The notes under the pieces were generated by a model. The model saw nothing but the letters and a program-made list of their open reading frames with translations, searched no databases and was not told where the DNA came from. DNA of 64,000 nt, taken from assembly GCF_000424665.1 (NCBI RefSeq), contig NZ_KE384221.1, forward strand, positions 1 to 64,000. Reading direction: 5' to 3'. The position numbers were made by a program, and so were the translations under genes. Shown piece after piece: positions 33,051 to 42,678 of this stretch (positions are counted from its first letter, which is position 1; every line of letters begins with the position of its first letter). The stretch comes from Salinimicrobium terrae DSM 17865. Lineage in GTDB: Bacteria; Bacteroidota; Bacteroidia; Flavobacteriales; Flavobacteriaceae.

Positions 33051-33815
33051 ATGAGAGTAGCAATTGTAGATGATGAAGTACATTGTGTGGAGGGGATGGT
33101 CCTCCATATAAAAGGTAAGTTTCCTGAAGCCGAGATCGTCTTTAAAGGGACCAGGCCCGAAGATGCTTTACTGTCTATACCCAAAGTAAAGCCCGATCTA
33201 TTATTTTTGGATGTGGAAATGCCGGGAATGAATGGCTTTGAATTGCTCGATCAACTTTCCACAGAAAATTTTGATGTAATTTTCACCACCGCATACAGTC
33301 AATATGCCGCACAGGCTTTTAAAGCAAATGCTGTTAATTACCTTCTTAAACCCATTGATGAAACCGAATTTGAAACGGCGGTTTTACAGTGGAAAAAGGA
33401 GAGGGAGATGAAGAAGAACCTTTCTTCTGAAAAAATGAATGAATTACTGGATCATATGAAAAGAGAAGGGATCCTGAAAAATAAAATAGCCGTCCCGGTG
33501 ACTGAAGGTTTTGAGTTTATTGAAACAAATGAAATTTTATATTGCCAAAGCCAGAATAATTATACCTTATTATTTACTGTTGATAACCGGAAACTGGTGT
33601 TAAGCAAAACCCTGAAGGAATTTGAAAAATTACTGGAAAAATATTTTTTTATCCGTATTCATAAATCTTATCTCATCAACCCGAATTATATGAAAAAGTA
33701 TTATCGGAATGATGGGGGATATCTTGTGATGCAGGATGGAAAATCCATTCCGGTAAGCAAAAATAAAAAGGACCTGATCACGAATTTATTTGATGCAATT
33801 ACCAAAACAGCCTGA
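33051..33815 (+). CDS. LytTR-family response regulator
   Basis: 254 residues. Receiver domain 1-115 with acidic pair D7 and D8, phospho-Asp D54 and K100 in LLKPID. A linker is followed by a LytTR DNA-binding domain (145-250; YCQSQNNYTLLFTVDN, FIRIHKSYLINPNYM, DGKSIPVSKNK). Its last 26 bases overlap the histidine kinase gene, so the two are coupled. LytTR regulators bind paired 9-bp imperfect repeats, which cannot be located with certainty here. Confidence 0.95.
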   Translation: MRVAIVDDEVHCVEGMVLHIKGKFPEAEIVFKGTRPEDALLSIPKVKPDLLFLDVEMPGMNGFELLDQLSTENFDVIFTTAYSQYAAQAFKANAVNYLLKPIDETEFETAVLQWKKEREMKKNLSSEKMNELLDHMKREGILKNKIAVPVTEGFEFIETNEILYCQSQNNYTLLFTVDNRKLVLSKTLKEFEKLLEKYFFIRIHKSYLINPNYMKKYYRNDGGYLVMQDGKSIPVSKNKKDLITNLFDAITKTA

Positions 33816-35916
33816 TATTACTAATAAATTTTTCACTCACCCGGGATCTCATTTGAGCTCTCCGGAGAAACCCTGCAGGCCCCTGTTGCTTATGGGTTTC
33901 GTATTGGTCTTTCTTTTTTCCATTTCAGGGTTTTCCCAGTCCCGTCTTGACAGTTTAAAGACTTCTTTTGAACAGGAAGCGAATGATTCCCTGAAGGTGG
34001 TTTACGGACTTCAAATGCTAAGAGAGTTCCACCGAAATGAACACGAAGAAGAAGAAGAGTATGCACTTGCGCGTGACATTATCCAACAAGCTTTAAATAC
34101 AGGAGATTCTTTACTCTATGCCAGGACACTGGACAACCTCGGGCTGCTTTACAGGTATCATCAACGATATGATGAAGCTTTACCACTGCATATAAAGGCT
34201 TACAACCTCGTTGAAAATGAGGATGTTGAGCCGGTCCATAAAATGATCTTTGCAAACAACGCAGGCGTGGCAGCTCGTTACGATCAAAGATATGATACAG
34301 CGGTTTCTTATTACATGAAGGCGTTGAAAATAGCAGAAGAGGAGGAAGATCTAAGGAATATCGCAATTGCCAGCAATGGGATTGGAAATACATTAGGCAA
34401 TATTGCCGGGCGACAGGACGAGGCTTTAAGTTATTACCAACGTTCCCTTGAGGCAGAAAAAGAACGTGGGAACAGTCTCGGAGTAGCAATGAATTATCTG
34501 TCTATTGGGGACTATTATATTGATAAAAGAGAATTTGAAACTGCCCGGGAGTATCTTGATGAACTGCTCGCGATCAATCAGGAAAGAAATGATGATTATG
34601 GTCTTGCTATAACCCATGAATTCTACGGAAAATCTTATCTCGAGGAGGGGGAAGACCTGGACCGGGCTGCTACATATTTTGAAGATGCACTTAATAGATT
34701 CGAGAAGTTGGGTGATGCCCATCGCCAGGCTCAGATCCTGGAAAACCTGGGAGATGTACATTTTAAGCAGAATGAACTTGTTCCTGCCGGGAATTATTAT
34801 CAAAGATCATTGGAGATCGCAAGGGAGTTGAATCTGCATGGCTTGATCATGCAGAATTCCTATCGGCTGGCCGATATACTTGAAAGGCAGAACCAGGCTT
34901 CCGCTGCTTTGCAATACCTCAAACAGGGGAAAGCATACGAGGACAGCATTAAGATTACAGAACAAAATGTTGAGATAGCTGCCCTTATCCGGCAGTATGA
35001 CATTGAGAAAAAAGAAGATCAAATTCAGTTACTGGAGAAAGACAAGGCCCTGCAGCAAACCCTGTTGGACAATCAGCAACAAAAACTGGAGCGGCGCAGG
35101 ATCTTTATGTTACTCATGGGTATTGGCCTTTTCTTTATTTTGGTGATTTTCTTGTTGCAATACCGTAACATTCAGATGAAAAAGAAGGTAGATGCCCGTA
35201 TTTTAAAAGAAGAAAAGGAGAAAATGAAAGCGATTTACGAGCGCAACCTTGCACGGGCAGAAATTCTTGTCACACGCCTTCGTATTAATCCCCATTTTAT
35301 CTTTAACAGCCTTAACGCCATCACTTACCTCATACAAAGTCAGCAGAATGCAAAAGCTATGAAGTACCTGGTGGTCTTTAGTCGTTATACCAGGATGGTA
35401 CTTGAAACTTCCCAAAAACATGTGGTTCCTTTATCTGAAGAACTTCAGTTAACCAAGTATTATCTTACCTTGGAAAAAAATCGTTTTGAAAAGGATTTTA
35501 CTTTTGAGGTGCGGGGAGAGGATTCTCCGGAAATTGAGAATGTGATGATCCCGCCGTTACTGCTTCAACCGCTGATTGAAAATGCCATTTGGCACGGCCT
35601 TCTTCCCAGTAAACGTGATACCAAAACTTTGCTCTTGGAAGTAATTCCTGAAGGTGAAGATATCCAGATCATTATTGATGATAACGGAGTCGGCAGAACC
35701 TGTACAGAAAAGAAAACTCACGAAAAAGACCATAAAAGCATGGGCATGCAGATCATAAAAGAGCGGATAGATCTTTACAACAAAAGTTATTCGGGGAATA
35801 TAGATTTTGAGGTCATCGATAAAAAAGACAATGAAGGAAATCCTGAAGGAACCAGGATAGTTTTTAAGCTGAAGCAAAAATCCTTTTCGGAAACCCCGGT
35901 GGAGATTTTATCTTGA
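33790..35916 (+). CDS. TPR-containing sensor histidine kinase (LytS/YehU type)
   Basis: 708 residues. Signal or anchor near residues 32-50 (LLLMGFVLVFLFSISGFSQ), periplasmic tetratricopeptide repeats to about 400, a membrane helix about 438-457, a coiled coil, and a His_kinase domain with the phospho-acceptor His502 in RINPHFIFNSLNA, then the ATPase Asn box LLLQPLIENAIWHGL and the G box DDNGVGRT. The start overlaps the regulator gene. An alternative start at residue 34 would give a cleaner signal. The TPRs probably bind a periplasmic peptide or protein ligand. Ends before a strong terminator. Confidence 0.94.
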   Translation: MMQLPKQPDITNKFFTHPGSHLSSPEKPCRPLLLMGFVLVFLFSISGFSQSRLDSLKTSFEQEANDSLKVVYGLQMLREFHRNEHEEEEEYALARDIIQQALNTGDSLLYARTLDNLGLLYRYHQRYDEALPLHIKAYNLVENEDVEPVHKMIFANNAGVAARYDQRYDTAVSYYMKALKIAEEEEDLRNIAIASNGIGNTLGNIAGRQDEALSYYQRSLEAEKERGNSLGVAMNYLSIGDYYIDKREFETAREYLDELLAINQERNDDYGLAITHEFYGKSYLEEGEDLDRAATYFEDALNRFEKLGDAHRQAQILENLGDVHFKQNELVPAGNYYQRSLEIARELNLHGLIMQNSYRLADILERQNQASAALQYLKQGKAYEDSIKITEQNVEIAALIRQYDIEKKEDQIQLLEKDKALQQTLLDNQQQKLERRRIFMLLMGIGLFFILVIFLLQYRNIQMKKKVDARILKEEKEKMKAIYERNLARAEILVTRLRINPHFIFNSLNAITYLIQSQQNAKAMKYLVVFSRYTRMVLETSQKHVVPLSEELQLTKYYLTLEKNRFEKDFTFEVRGEDSPEIENVMIPPLLLQPLIENAIWHGLLPSKRDTKTLLLEVIPEGEDIQIIIDDNGVGRTCTEKKTHEKDHKSMGMQIIKERIDLYNKSYSGNIDFEVIDKKDNEGNPEGTRIVFKLKQKSFSETPVEILS

Positions 35917-35940
35917 TCGGGAAATCACTGGTTATGTAGC

Positions 35941-35964
35941 GCCCTAAGAGGGCTTTTGTTTTTT
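35941..35964 (+). terminator. Terminator of the two-component operon
   Basis: GCCCTAAGAGGGC stem-loop (5-bp stem) followed by TTTTGTTTTTT, 25 bases after the kinase stop. Confidence 0.88.
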
Positions 35965-36097
35965 CTTTCTTTTTTTAACCCCTAGGTTAAACTCCGTGGC
36001 TATATATCTTTCGCTTGGAGAGTTCTTCGTCCTGCCACAATTTTCTTCTACAATACTCCCCTCCTTCGGAGGGTGCCTACAGGGCGGGGAGGGTTTG

Positions 36098-36244
36098 GGC
36101 TAAAGCCATTAAAAATTGTCATTTTAGGACCTCCGGCTTTAGCCGGAGACAATTCATATGTTTAAATAGTAATTGTTCAAAAATTGAATTGCCCACACCT
36201 TTAGGTGTGGGATAAATAGAAATATGTTCCTGGGCTTTAGCCCA
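36098..36244. repeat. REP-like hairpin cluster
   Basis: Four hairpins within 147 bases share a TTTA or TAAA loop: GGC-TAAA-GCC (36098-36107), CTCCGGCTTTAGCCGGAG (36131-36148), CCCACACCTTTAGGTGTGGG (36192-36211) and TGGGCTTTAGCCCA (36231-36244). Spacers contain AAATTGTCATTTTA-like and GACAATTCATATG words. The common loop and repeated design are REP-like, as mobilised by IS200-related TnpA-REP proteins; no such transposase lies in the window. Upstream, 36060-36092 holds a CCCCTCC / GGGGAGGG degenerate word. Confidence 0.72.
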
Positions 36245-36247
36245 AAG

Positions 36248-36280
36248 AAAAAGCCGAAATCCAAAGGATCCCGGCTTTTT
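36248..36280. terminator. Terminator after the amidohydrolase gene
   Basis: AAAAAGCCG / CGGCTTTTT, a 9-bp stem with a 15-base loop. It follows the stop of the minus-strand gene ending at 36341. Confidence 0.78.
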
Positions 36281-36340
36281 ATCTAAATAAAGTCTAATTT
36301 CTAACAGCGCAGCGATCTAATTTCTAGCAGCGCCAGCGGT

Positions 36341-39300
36341 CTAATGAGCCATACACCCACCATGCGTATGTCCTTCCTCATGCCACCCAAATGAAGGATC
36401 GTACTTATTGTTTTCCCAATAGAAATTTCCTCTTTCCTTCAAACGGTTCCCGATCTCATTCATGTTACTCGCGTCATAAAGTCTTCCGTTTACCATAGTA
36501 TAGATGATCGTGTTGGTGTTCTGGATGTCGTCCAGCGGATTCTCTTCCAGTACAATTAAGTCAGCCAGTTTGCCTTCTTCAAGGCTTCCAATCTCGTCGC
36601 CCAGGCCGATGTATTCTGCCGGATTAATAGTAGCGGTCTTCAGCGCTTCCATGTTGCTCATTCCGCCCATCTGGATCAACCATAGTTCCCAGTGTGCCCC
36701 AAGTCCCTGTAATTGTCCGTGGGCACCCATGTTTACTTTTACACCAACATCAGAAAGTTCTTTGGCAGTTTCTGAAACCAAAATGGGTCCCTGCTCATAT
36801 TCTTCTTCAGGAAGTTTGGTGCGGTGTCTTGAACGGGCATCGACTTCAGCTCGCGGAGTGAATTCCAAAAGTTTTTCATTCTCCCATACATTGTGTTTGT
36901 CGTAGAAATAATACTCTCCGTTTATTCCGCCGTAGTTCACGATAAGGGTAGGAGTGTAGCCGGTATTGCTGTTGCCCCACAAAGTCTTGATATCCTTATA
37001 AACCGGTGCAATAGGAATATTATGTTCGATCCCGGTATGCCCGTCCACGATCATATTCATATTGTGCAAAAAGGTACTTCCACCTTCGGGCACTACGTTC
37101 ATGTTAAGTTCTTTTGCAGCCTGCATTACCTGCTGGCGTTGCTCGCGGCGTGGTTGATTGTAACTTTTTACCGATGTCGCGCCAAAAGCTTTGGTCCGTC
37201 TTAATGCAGATCTTGCGTCTTCCAGGCTGTTGATCTCGGCTTTAAAGTCTCCCTCGGCCCCGTAAAGGATGATTCCGGTTGAATACAATCTCGGTCCCAC
37301 CATTTCCCCGCTTTTGATAAGTTCGGCCATTCCGAAGACGGTTTCACTCAAAGCTGAAGGATCATGCGCAGTTGTAACTCCATACGCAAGGTTTGCAAAC
37401 GCCGGCCAGTGTTGTTGCGGTGTCAATCCATATCTAAAAGCTCCAATGTGAGCATGTGCATCAATTAATCCGGGCATGATGGTTTTACCTGCCACATCGT
37501 AAACCTTGGCGTTTCGCGGCACATTTACTTCGGCAGCATTTCCTATCTGCACGATCATGTTGCCTTCGATCACAATACTTCCGTTTTCGATCACTTTTTC
37601 ATTATCCATGGTGATGATACGTGCGTTAGTGAAAGCAATTGTCCCGGTAGGCACATCTGTTTTTACTTTCAGGCCGATCTTTGTTCCCTGCTCGGTGATC
37701 GGCGGAATAGAATCCACTGAGTTCTCTAAAAAGGTAAAACGCTCGGTAATTTTGTTAGTGAAATACTCATCGCCCAGAGTCCAGTGTACATTCTGGCTGT
37801 TGTTCGACCAGTGGATGTTGATCCCTGCATCTTTCGCCAGCTGACTCACCGGGACGGTTTTACTGTCAGGTCCTATTTCCACGGCTTTTCCAGCCATAAT
37901 CAGCGGAGCCACATAAGCTTTGTGCAGGTTGCTGAAGGCTACCCATTTATTGTCGGGGCTTGGTACCAGGCGACCACCGTATTTGGATTCCATGTGCGTG
38001 CGCTCGTCCATTCCGTTGAGGTCGATACTTTTAAGGGACTTGGTAAGATTACCAAACATATAACCTCCGGTCTGAAACAAAACGCGGTCATTGTTAGTGT
38101 TAAACATGGCAAATTCCCCCTCGTCATTGATCTTTCTGATGTTCTCTCCGGAAGCGTTCATCAGGTAAATTCCCGGATTCTTTGTAAAAGTTCTTCCCAA
38201 ATCTGAATTTCCACCTTCCTTGTTAAAAACGATCATACGACCATCACTTGAAAAAGAAGGGTTTCTGAAAATGCCTTTTTCAGCAGTAAGTTTTTTGGCG
38301 TTTCTGCCATTAAGGTTTATCGTTCTTACAGCGCCCATGTTGTCGTCGCTCCAGGTCACATAAACTATACTCTTTCCGTCGGGAGAAAAAGCAGGTTCAA
38401 ACTCGAATTCTTCCGCATTGGTGATCCTTTCGGGAGTTCCATTGGGAAGGTCTTTCTTCCACAGGTAACCCACGGCATTGAAAACAAGGGTTTTTCCGTC
38501 TGGTGAAGTTACTGCATGACGGATTACCTTCGGATTAAATTCTTCAGTGAACACCTCGTGCTGCGCCTGGTGTGTTTCTGCGATCTTAATGGTGTTGTTG
38601 ACCTCAAACGGGATCTCAGTACTACTGGTGTTTTCAATATTCGCTTTTTTGATCTTTCCTTCACTCCAGAAAACGATTTCCTCACTGTCTGGCGTCCAAC
38701 CGAAGCCTGGATAAACTCCAAAAATAGCCCAGGCTTCCTGCTGATCTTTACTCAGCTGATCATGAACCGGCCATTCTTCTCCTGTTTCCAGGTCGTGAAT
38801 AAATAGTACAGATTTGGTTCTAACGCGTTTTACAAAAGCGAGCTTTTTTCCGTCAGGTGAAACCTGCGGTCTTGCTGCACCACCGGGACCTCCGGTTACA
38901 CGATCAATCTCTCCCGTTTCAAAGTCATAACGGTTGATCACGTAGATCTGTTTGTTAGGATCCTTGTTGTACTGGAATGCGCCTCCCGGATACATATCCT
39001 GGCTGTAGTAAAGGTATCGGCCATCGGGAGAAATGCTTGGTTCATTGATATCCTGTTGTTCGTTCTTTTTTTCAACAAGCTGAATTCCTGCTTTTCCTGC
39101 ACCAATGTGGTACATCCACATTTCACCGGCTCCAAGGGAGCGGCCGGAGGTAAAGTGCTTTCGGGCAACGAGTGCATTTCCGTCGGGCATCCAGACGGCG
39201 TTGTTAAGCAGCCTGAAATCTTCATGAGTGAGTTGCGTGGCGTCGCTGCCATCTGCATCCATGATCCAGATATTGTCTCCGCCGCCGGCATCGCTGGTAA

Positions 39301-39625
39301 AAGAAATCCTGGTTCCGTCGGGGCTAAAGCGCGGTTGAACGTCATAGGCCATTCCGCTGGTAAGGGCAGTGGCTTTTCCGCCGGAGATGGGCATGATGTA
39401 AATATCTCCCAGCAGGTCGAACACGATTTGATTCCCGTCGGGGCTTACGTCGAGGTTCATCCAGGTGCCTTCATCGGTGTTAAGAGGCACTTCCTTGATT
39501 TTCCAGTCGTCTGTATAGGGATCATTCACATCCCATTTTTTATCGTCTTTTTTCTCTTCTTCCTGTGCAAAAAGGACCGAAGAAGACATTACCAGAAGCA
39601 ATGCCAGTAGGTGTTTATAAAGCAT
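36341..39625 (-). CDS. Secreted WD40-like/TolB beta-propeller plus amidohydrolase fusion
   Basis: 1094 residues, signal peptide MLYKHLLALLLVMSSSVLFAQ. Residues about 50-650 contain repeated PD40/TolB-like blades with S-P-D-G motifs (VSPDGNQIVFDL, FSPDGTRISFTS, ISPDGRYLYYS and more), as in the tricorn protease N-terminal part. From about 680 the metal-dependent amidohydrolase domain follows, with MPGLIDAHAHIGAFRYG near 715-730 and the late DLIVLEENPL. The C-terminal end HEEGHTHGGCMAH is His-rich. The domain order is seen in other Bacteroidota and gamma-proteobacteria, where such proteins are annotated as peptidase- or hydrolase-like. The substrate is unknown. Confidence 0.9.
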   Translation of the reverse strand: MLYKHLLALLLVMSSSVLFAQEEEKKDDKKWDVNDPYTDDWKIKEVPLNTDEGTWMNLDVSPDGNQIVFDLLGDIYIMPISGGKATALTSGMAYDVQPRFSPDGTRISFTSDAGGGDNIWIMDADGSDATQLTHEDFRLLNNAVWMPDGNALVARKHFTSGRSLGAGEMWMYHIGAGKAGIQLVEKKNEQQDINEPSISPDGRYLYYSQDMYPGGAFQYNKDPNKQIYVINRYDFETGEIDRVTGGPGGAARPQVSPDGKKLAFVKRVRTKSVLFIHDLETGEEWPVHDQLSKDQQEAWAIFGVYPGFGWTPDSEEIVFWSEGKIKKANIENTSSTEIPFEVNNTIKIAETHQAQHEVFTEEFNPKVIRHAVTSPDGKTLVFNAVGYLWKKDLPNGTPERITNAEEFEFEPAFSPDGKSIVYVTWSDDNMGAVRTINLNGRNAKKLTAEKGIFRNPSFSSDGRMIVFNKEGGNSDLGRTFTKNPGIYLMNASGENIRKINDEGEFAMFNTNNDRVLFQTGGYMFGNLTKSLKSIDLNGMDERTHMESKYGGRLVPSPDNKWVAFSNLHKAYVAPLIMAGKAVEIGPDSKTVPVSQLAKDAGINIHWSNNSQNVHWTLGDEYFTNKITERFTFLENSVDSIPPITEQGTKIGLKVKTDVPTGTIAFTNARIITMDNEKVIENGSIVIEGNMIVQIGNAAEVNVPRNAKVYDVAGKTIMPGLIDAHAHIGAFRYGLTPQQHWPAFANLAYGVTTAHDPSALSETVFGMAELIKSGEMVGPRLYSTGIILYGAEGDFKAEINSLEDARSALRRTKAFGATSVKSYNQPRREQRQQVMQAAKELNMNVVPEGGSTFLHNMNMIVDGHTGIEHNIPIAPVYKDIKTLWGNSNTGYTPTLIVNYGGINGEYYFYDKHNVWENEKLLEFTPRAEVDARSRHRTKLPEEEYEQGPILVSETAKELSDVGVKVNMGAHGQLQGLGAHWELWLIQMGGMSNMEALKTATINPAEYIGLGDEIGSLEEGKLADLIVLEENPLDDIQNTNTIIYTMVNGRLYDASNMNEIGNRLKERGNFYWENNKYDPSFGWHEEGHTHGGCMAH

Positions 39626-40063
39626 GTTTTTTTAGGGTTTTTTAATAGCGCTAAATATAAGGAATGTTTTGGGTTTTTAAACAGGGCTGCGGAAGTTGAT
39701 ATTATCTAAGGGCGGGCAGGAGAGAAGAACCGGCTTGGGGTTATAAACCGGAATTTTTTCAGCAGAAGTGAGGTCGAATTTTTTTCCAATCTCCCCATCA
39801 CATTTTTCTCAAAGATTTAAGAAAATTTTATAATTTTGATACATAGCTGTATCACCTCTTCTGTCCTACCATAAGCCGGCTGAGCTGCTAATTAACAACT
39901 GGCTTTTATTATGGTAACAATTACTACACCTTAGACCCGGGTTTCCCAGTCCTTCGGGATTAACTTCAGGAATCTGAAGCCTTCTTTTGTCCTTTCCGGA
40001 AAGGGGAAAATCTGGTATTTCAGAATGTACGGAAATTTCCAATATTTTATTATTTGTGTAGAA
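39626..40063. other. Gap with no convincing gene
   Basis: Contains AT-rich sequence with a weak hairpin near 39745-39765 (CCGG..CCGG). A minus-strand frame (39931-40143) ends with residues that look like a protein C-terminus (EGFRFLKLIPKDWETRV) but has no convincing start or family, so it is not called. The plus-strand part before 40064 probably carries the promoter of the lipoprotein gene. Confidence 0.45.
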
Positions 40064-40456
40064 ATGAAAAGAGTAATTAGTCTTTTGCTCCTAAGCATTA
40101 CACTGGCAGGTTGCGGAGTTTTATTCCCCTGGCCGGAAGGCAACTATCCCATGACTTCGTTTTATGTGAAAAATGCTTCAGATAAACCGGTTGATTTTGA
40201 AGCTACAGTAATAAAACAATCCACTACAACAGGACCTTTTACGATGTCGGTCCCATTTACTGTTAATCCGCAGGACAGCGTTTTAGCCAGGCAGGTAGGC
40301 TTTAGGAAAGATGCAAGACCCAATACATGGTTTAGAGAATTCAGAATTTCTCCGCTGGATGGTGTGAAGACCAATAATCCATACAAACCCGAAAACTGGA
40401 AACAAGGAAACGATAGTAAGGGCAAAACCACTTACACGTTTATAATAGCAGAATGA
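40064..40456 (+). CDS. Small lipoprotein of unknown function
   Basis: Start taken at 40064 (MKRVISLLLLS), giving 130 residues. The signal peptide ends in the lipobox LAGC (Cys16). The mature part begins GVLFPWPEGNYP and then has a beta-rich domain (TSFYVKNASDKPVDFEATVI, a possible Ig-like or bacterial lipoprotein fold) with RKDARPNTWFREFRISPLDGVK. No family identified. First of a run of small envelope genes on the plus strand to 44557. Confidence 0.72.
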   Translation: MKRVISLLLLSITLAGCGVLFPWPEGNYPMTSFYVKNASDKPVDFEATVIKQSTTTGPFTMSVPFTVNPQDSVLARQVGFRKDARPNTWFREFRISPLDGVKTNNPYKPENWKQGNDSKGKTTYTFIIAE

Positions 40457-40481
40457 AATAAGACACTAATAATTAACTGAA

Positions 40482-40913
40482 ATGAATAAAGAAAATTCAA
40501 AAAAAGGAACAATAGTCGGCTTTGGAGTTGGTGCAATATTTTTTGCGCTGTTCTTTTACGGAGCGCAGCAATTTTTTAAACCGGACCTTGAATCTGAATT
40601 AAGGGAAGTCGCACTGGAATTAAATAAGCAGACTCCAATGCAGATTGACCCTTATATGCGATTAGACAGCGCTTCCTCAAAAGGAAAAACAAACTTTATA
40701 TACTACTACACGCTTTTTGATACAGAAAAATCTGAAGTGAACCTGGATACCGTCAATAAATACCTTCGGCCAACCCTAATTGAAAATATTAAAAACAATC
40801 CCGATCTCAAGGTATACCGGGATAACAATATTAGCATGGACTACAAATACTACGATAAACACGGAGTGTTTGTCACCGAAATTTCTGTAACTCCCGATCT
40901 CTATAAAAATTGA
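40482..40913 (+). CDS. Single-span membrane protein of unknown function
   Basis: 143 residues. A single hydrophobic segment at about 12-32 (VGFGVGAIFFALFFYGAQQF) precedes a soluble alpha/beta part (MQIDPYMRLDSASSKGKTNFIYYYTL). N-terminus is positively charged (NKENSKKG), so the C-terminal part should be periplasmic. Twenty-five bases after the preceding lipoprotein gene, so co-transcription is likely. Function unknown. Confidence 0.7.
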   Translation: MNKENSKKGTIVGFGVGAIFFALFFYGAQQFFKPDLESELREVALELNKQTPMQIDPYMRLDSASSKGKTNFIYYYTLFDTEKSEVNLDTVNKYLRPTLIENIKNNPDLKVYRDNNISMDYKYYDKHGVFVTEISVTPDLYKN

Positions 40914-40995
40914 TAGGAGATATCAATTACAGAAAAAGAAAAATCCACTGTTAAAACAATTTGTCCAATATTTTGACGAATTAAAAAATGAAGCA

Positions 40996-42564
40996 ATGAA
41001 AAAGATCAATATTATTTTCAGTTTTATGTTCCTTATTTCGCTTCAGGCTCTTGCTCAAAAAGATCCGGAGGTACTTTCTAATTCAAAAGAAGTAGGAAAG
41101 AATTTGCTCACTATGCAGCCTGTCCGGGCAAATGAATATACTTTTCAGGACAGAATTCATGATTTTCAGGTTGATACAGTTAATGACCGTATCACTATTC
41201 AGCTAAGAGGCCTGAGTAAAAATGGAAAATGGTTGGATAACAGGGGTAGAGTAGTGCGCTACGATACTGAGGGAAAAAGAGTTCTTTGGTCAAAAAAGAT
41301 CATATATCAAACCGAACATCTTGAACAAACGGGAGGAGTGACCCTTCACTCAACAGGCAGGAAAAGTTATTCCCTTGACAATGCGACCGGGAAGGAACTA
41401 TGGGAAATAAAAAACTTCCTGCTCTTTGCCGATGCCGTGGACAAAATTGGGATTGGCTATAAGATCCAGCCTTTAAAAGCTAAAGAAAACACACTCGAAG
41501 GGATCGACCTTACAAATGGACAGCCCATCTGGCAAAGAGAAGTCAGCCGTGAATACGGCTGGAATGAAGTATTCTATTTGAATGACTCCACTTTACTTAT
41601 AAGTGCTTCGGGGCTTCATGCAGTAAATATTTTTGATGGCACAGGATGGCATTACAAAACTGTCACGGGGAAGAAGGATTATACGGCTGCGGCAGTAGGC
41701 ACCGGCCTGGGAATTGCGGCAGGACTTTTAACCGGAACATACGCCGTCTCAACCGGGCACAACCTGGTTAGAGATGTGGTCTCCAACGTACTTGTAGATA
41801 GTGCTAATATTTATTTCGCTTCGAGGAAAGAGCTCGTAAGACTTAACAAGAAAGGAGAGGTTCTTTGGCAAAAGGGCCTTCCCGATGATATGACCAGTAA
41901 ATCCATGATTTTCCGGTCGGGTGATGATCTGGTCATGGTAAACAGAGGCTTTGCCTCTATGGGGTATCGGCAACTGGATTTTGGCACCCCTTTTATCGCT
42001 GCCTTTGATATTCACTCAGGAAATCAAAAGTATCTGAAAAACGTTGGAACCGGTAAAAAAGATATCATCAAGGCAGTTGATCTAAAAGATGGGGAGTTAT
42101 CCTTGGTATTCAATGATCAGGTTTCCAAATTTTCAGTGGAAGATGGGCAGTTGATCGGGAACAAGAAATTTGATACCGAAGTTTATGGCGAGCTGAATTA
42201 TTTTATCGGGGAACAGGTATTTGTCGAGAAAGATAATTCGTATCAAAGTCTGCTAAACATAGATCCGTCTAAACATTATCTCTACACGGGCACGGGAAGG
42301 ATCCTGATCCTGGACTCAAACCTTGAGCTTGTTGATGAAATTAAAACTGAAACAGAAGATATTTACGTCAACTATCTAAACCGGGAGGACAAACGTTTTC
42401 TTGCTAAGGAGAATAGAACTTTCGTGATCGATACCAACGGAAAAACAATAGCTGAATTTTCGGCATCGGGCAACTCCATCTTCCTGAACGGGAAACTTTA
42501 CGATGCACAGGAAAACGGCTTTTTGGAAATCGATCTTGATAATATTATTAATAATAGCCTTTAA
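40996..42564 (+). CDS. PQQ-like beta-propeller protein
   Basis: 522 residues, signal peptide MKKINIIFSFMFLISLQALAQ. The mature part contains repeated blades with G-K-x-L-W-x motifs (GKRVLWSKKI, GKELWEIKN, GQPIWQREV, GEVLWQKGL), the signature of PQQ-type propellers. A hydrophobic small-residue stretch at about residues 232-250 (AAAVGTGLGIAAGLLTGTYA) interrupts the blades and could enter a membrane. No dehydrogenase catalytic features; probably a scaffold or binding protein. Confidence 0.8.
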   Translation: MKKINIIFSFMFLISLQALAQKDPEVLSNSKEVGKNLLTMQPVRANEYTFQDRIHDFQVDTVNDRITIQLRGLSKNGKWLDNRGRVVRYDTEGKRVLWSKKIIYQTEHLEQTGGVTLHSTGRKSYSLDNATGKELWEIKNFLLFADAVDKIGIGYKIQPLKAKENTLEGIDLTNGQPIWQREVSREYGWNEVFYLNDSTLLISASGLHAVNIFDGTGWHYKTVTGKKDYTAAAVGTGLGIAAGLLTGTYAVSTGHNLVRDVVSNVLVDSANIYFASRKELVRLNKKGEVLWQKGLPDDMTSKSMIFRSGDDLVMVNRGFASMGYRQLDFGTPFIAAFDIHSGNQKYLKNVGTGKKDIIKAVDLKDGELSLVFNDQVSKFSVEDGQLIGNKKFDTEVYGELNYFIGEQVFVEKDNSYQSLLNIDPSKHYLYTGTGRILILDSNLELVDEIKTETEDIYVNYLNREDKRFLAKENRTFVIDTNGKTIAEFSASGNSIFLNGKLYDAQENGFLEIDLDNIINNSL

Positions 42565-42678
42565 GTGTAGCTGATAAAAACTTCAACTGTTACTGAATTT
42601 CCATTATAGCCCGTATCACCCTGAAATACCGTTTACAAAACAAAACCTTAAATAATCAATTAATATTGTTCACCCCCA

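Noticed and set aside
39931-40143. Minus-strand frame ending EGFRFLKLIPKDWETRV
   Set aside because: The end looks protein-like but the start, promoter and upstream residues are unconvincing, and it overlaps the lipoprotein gene on the other strand. Possibly a remnant.
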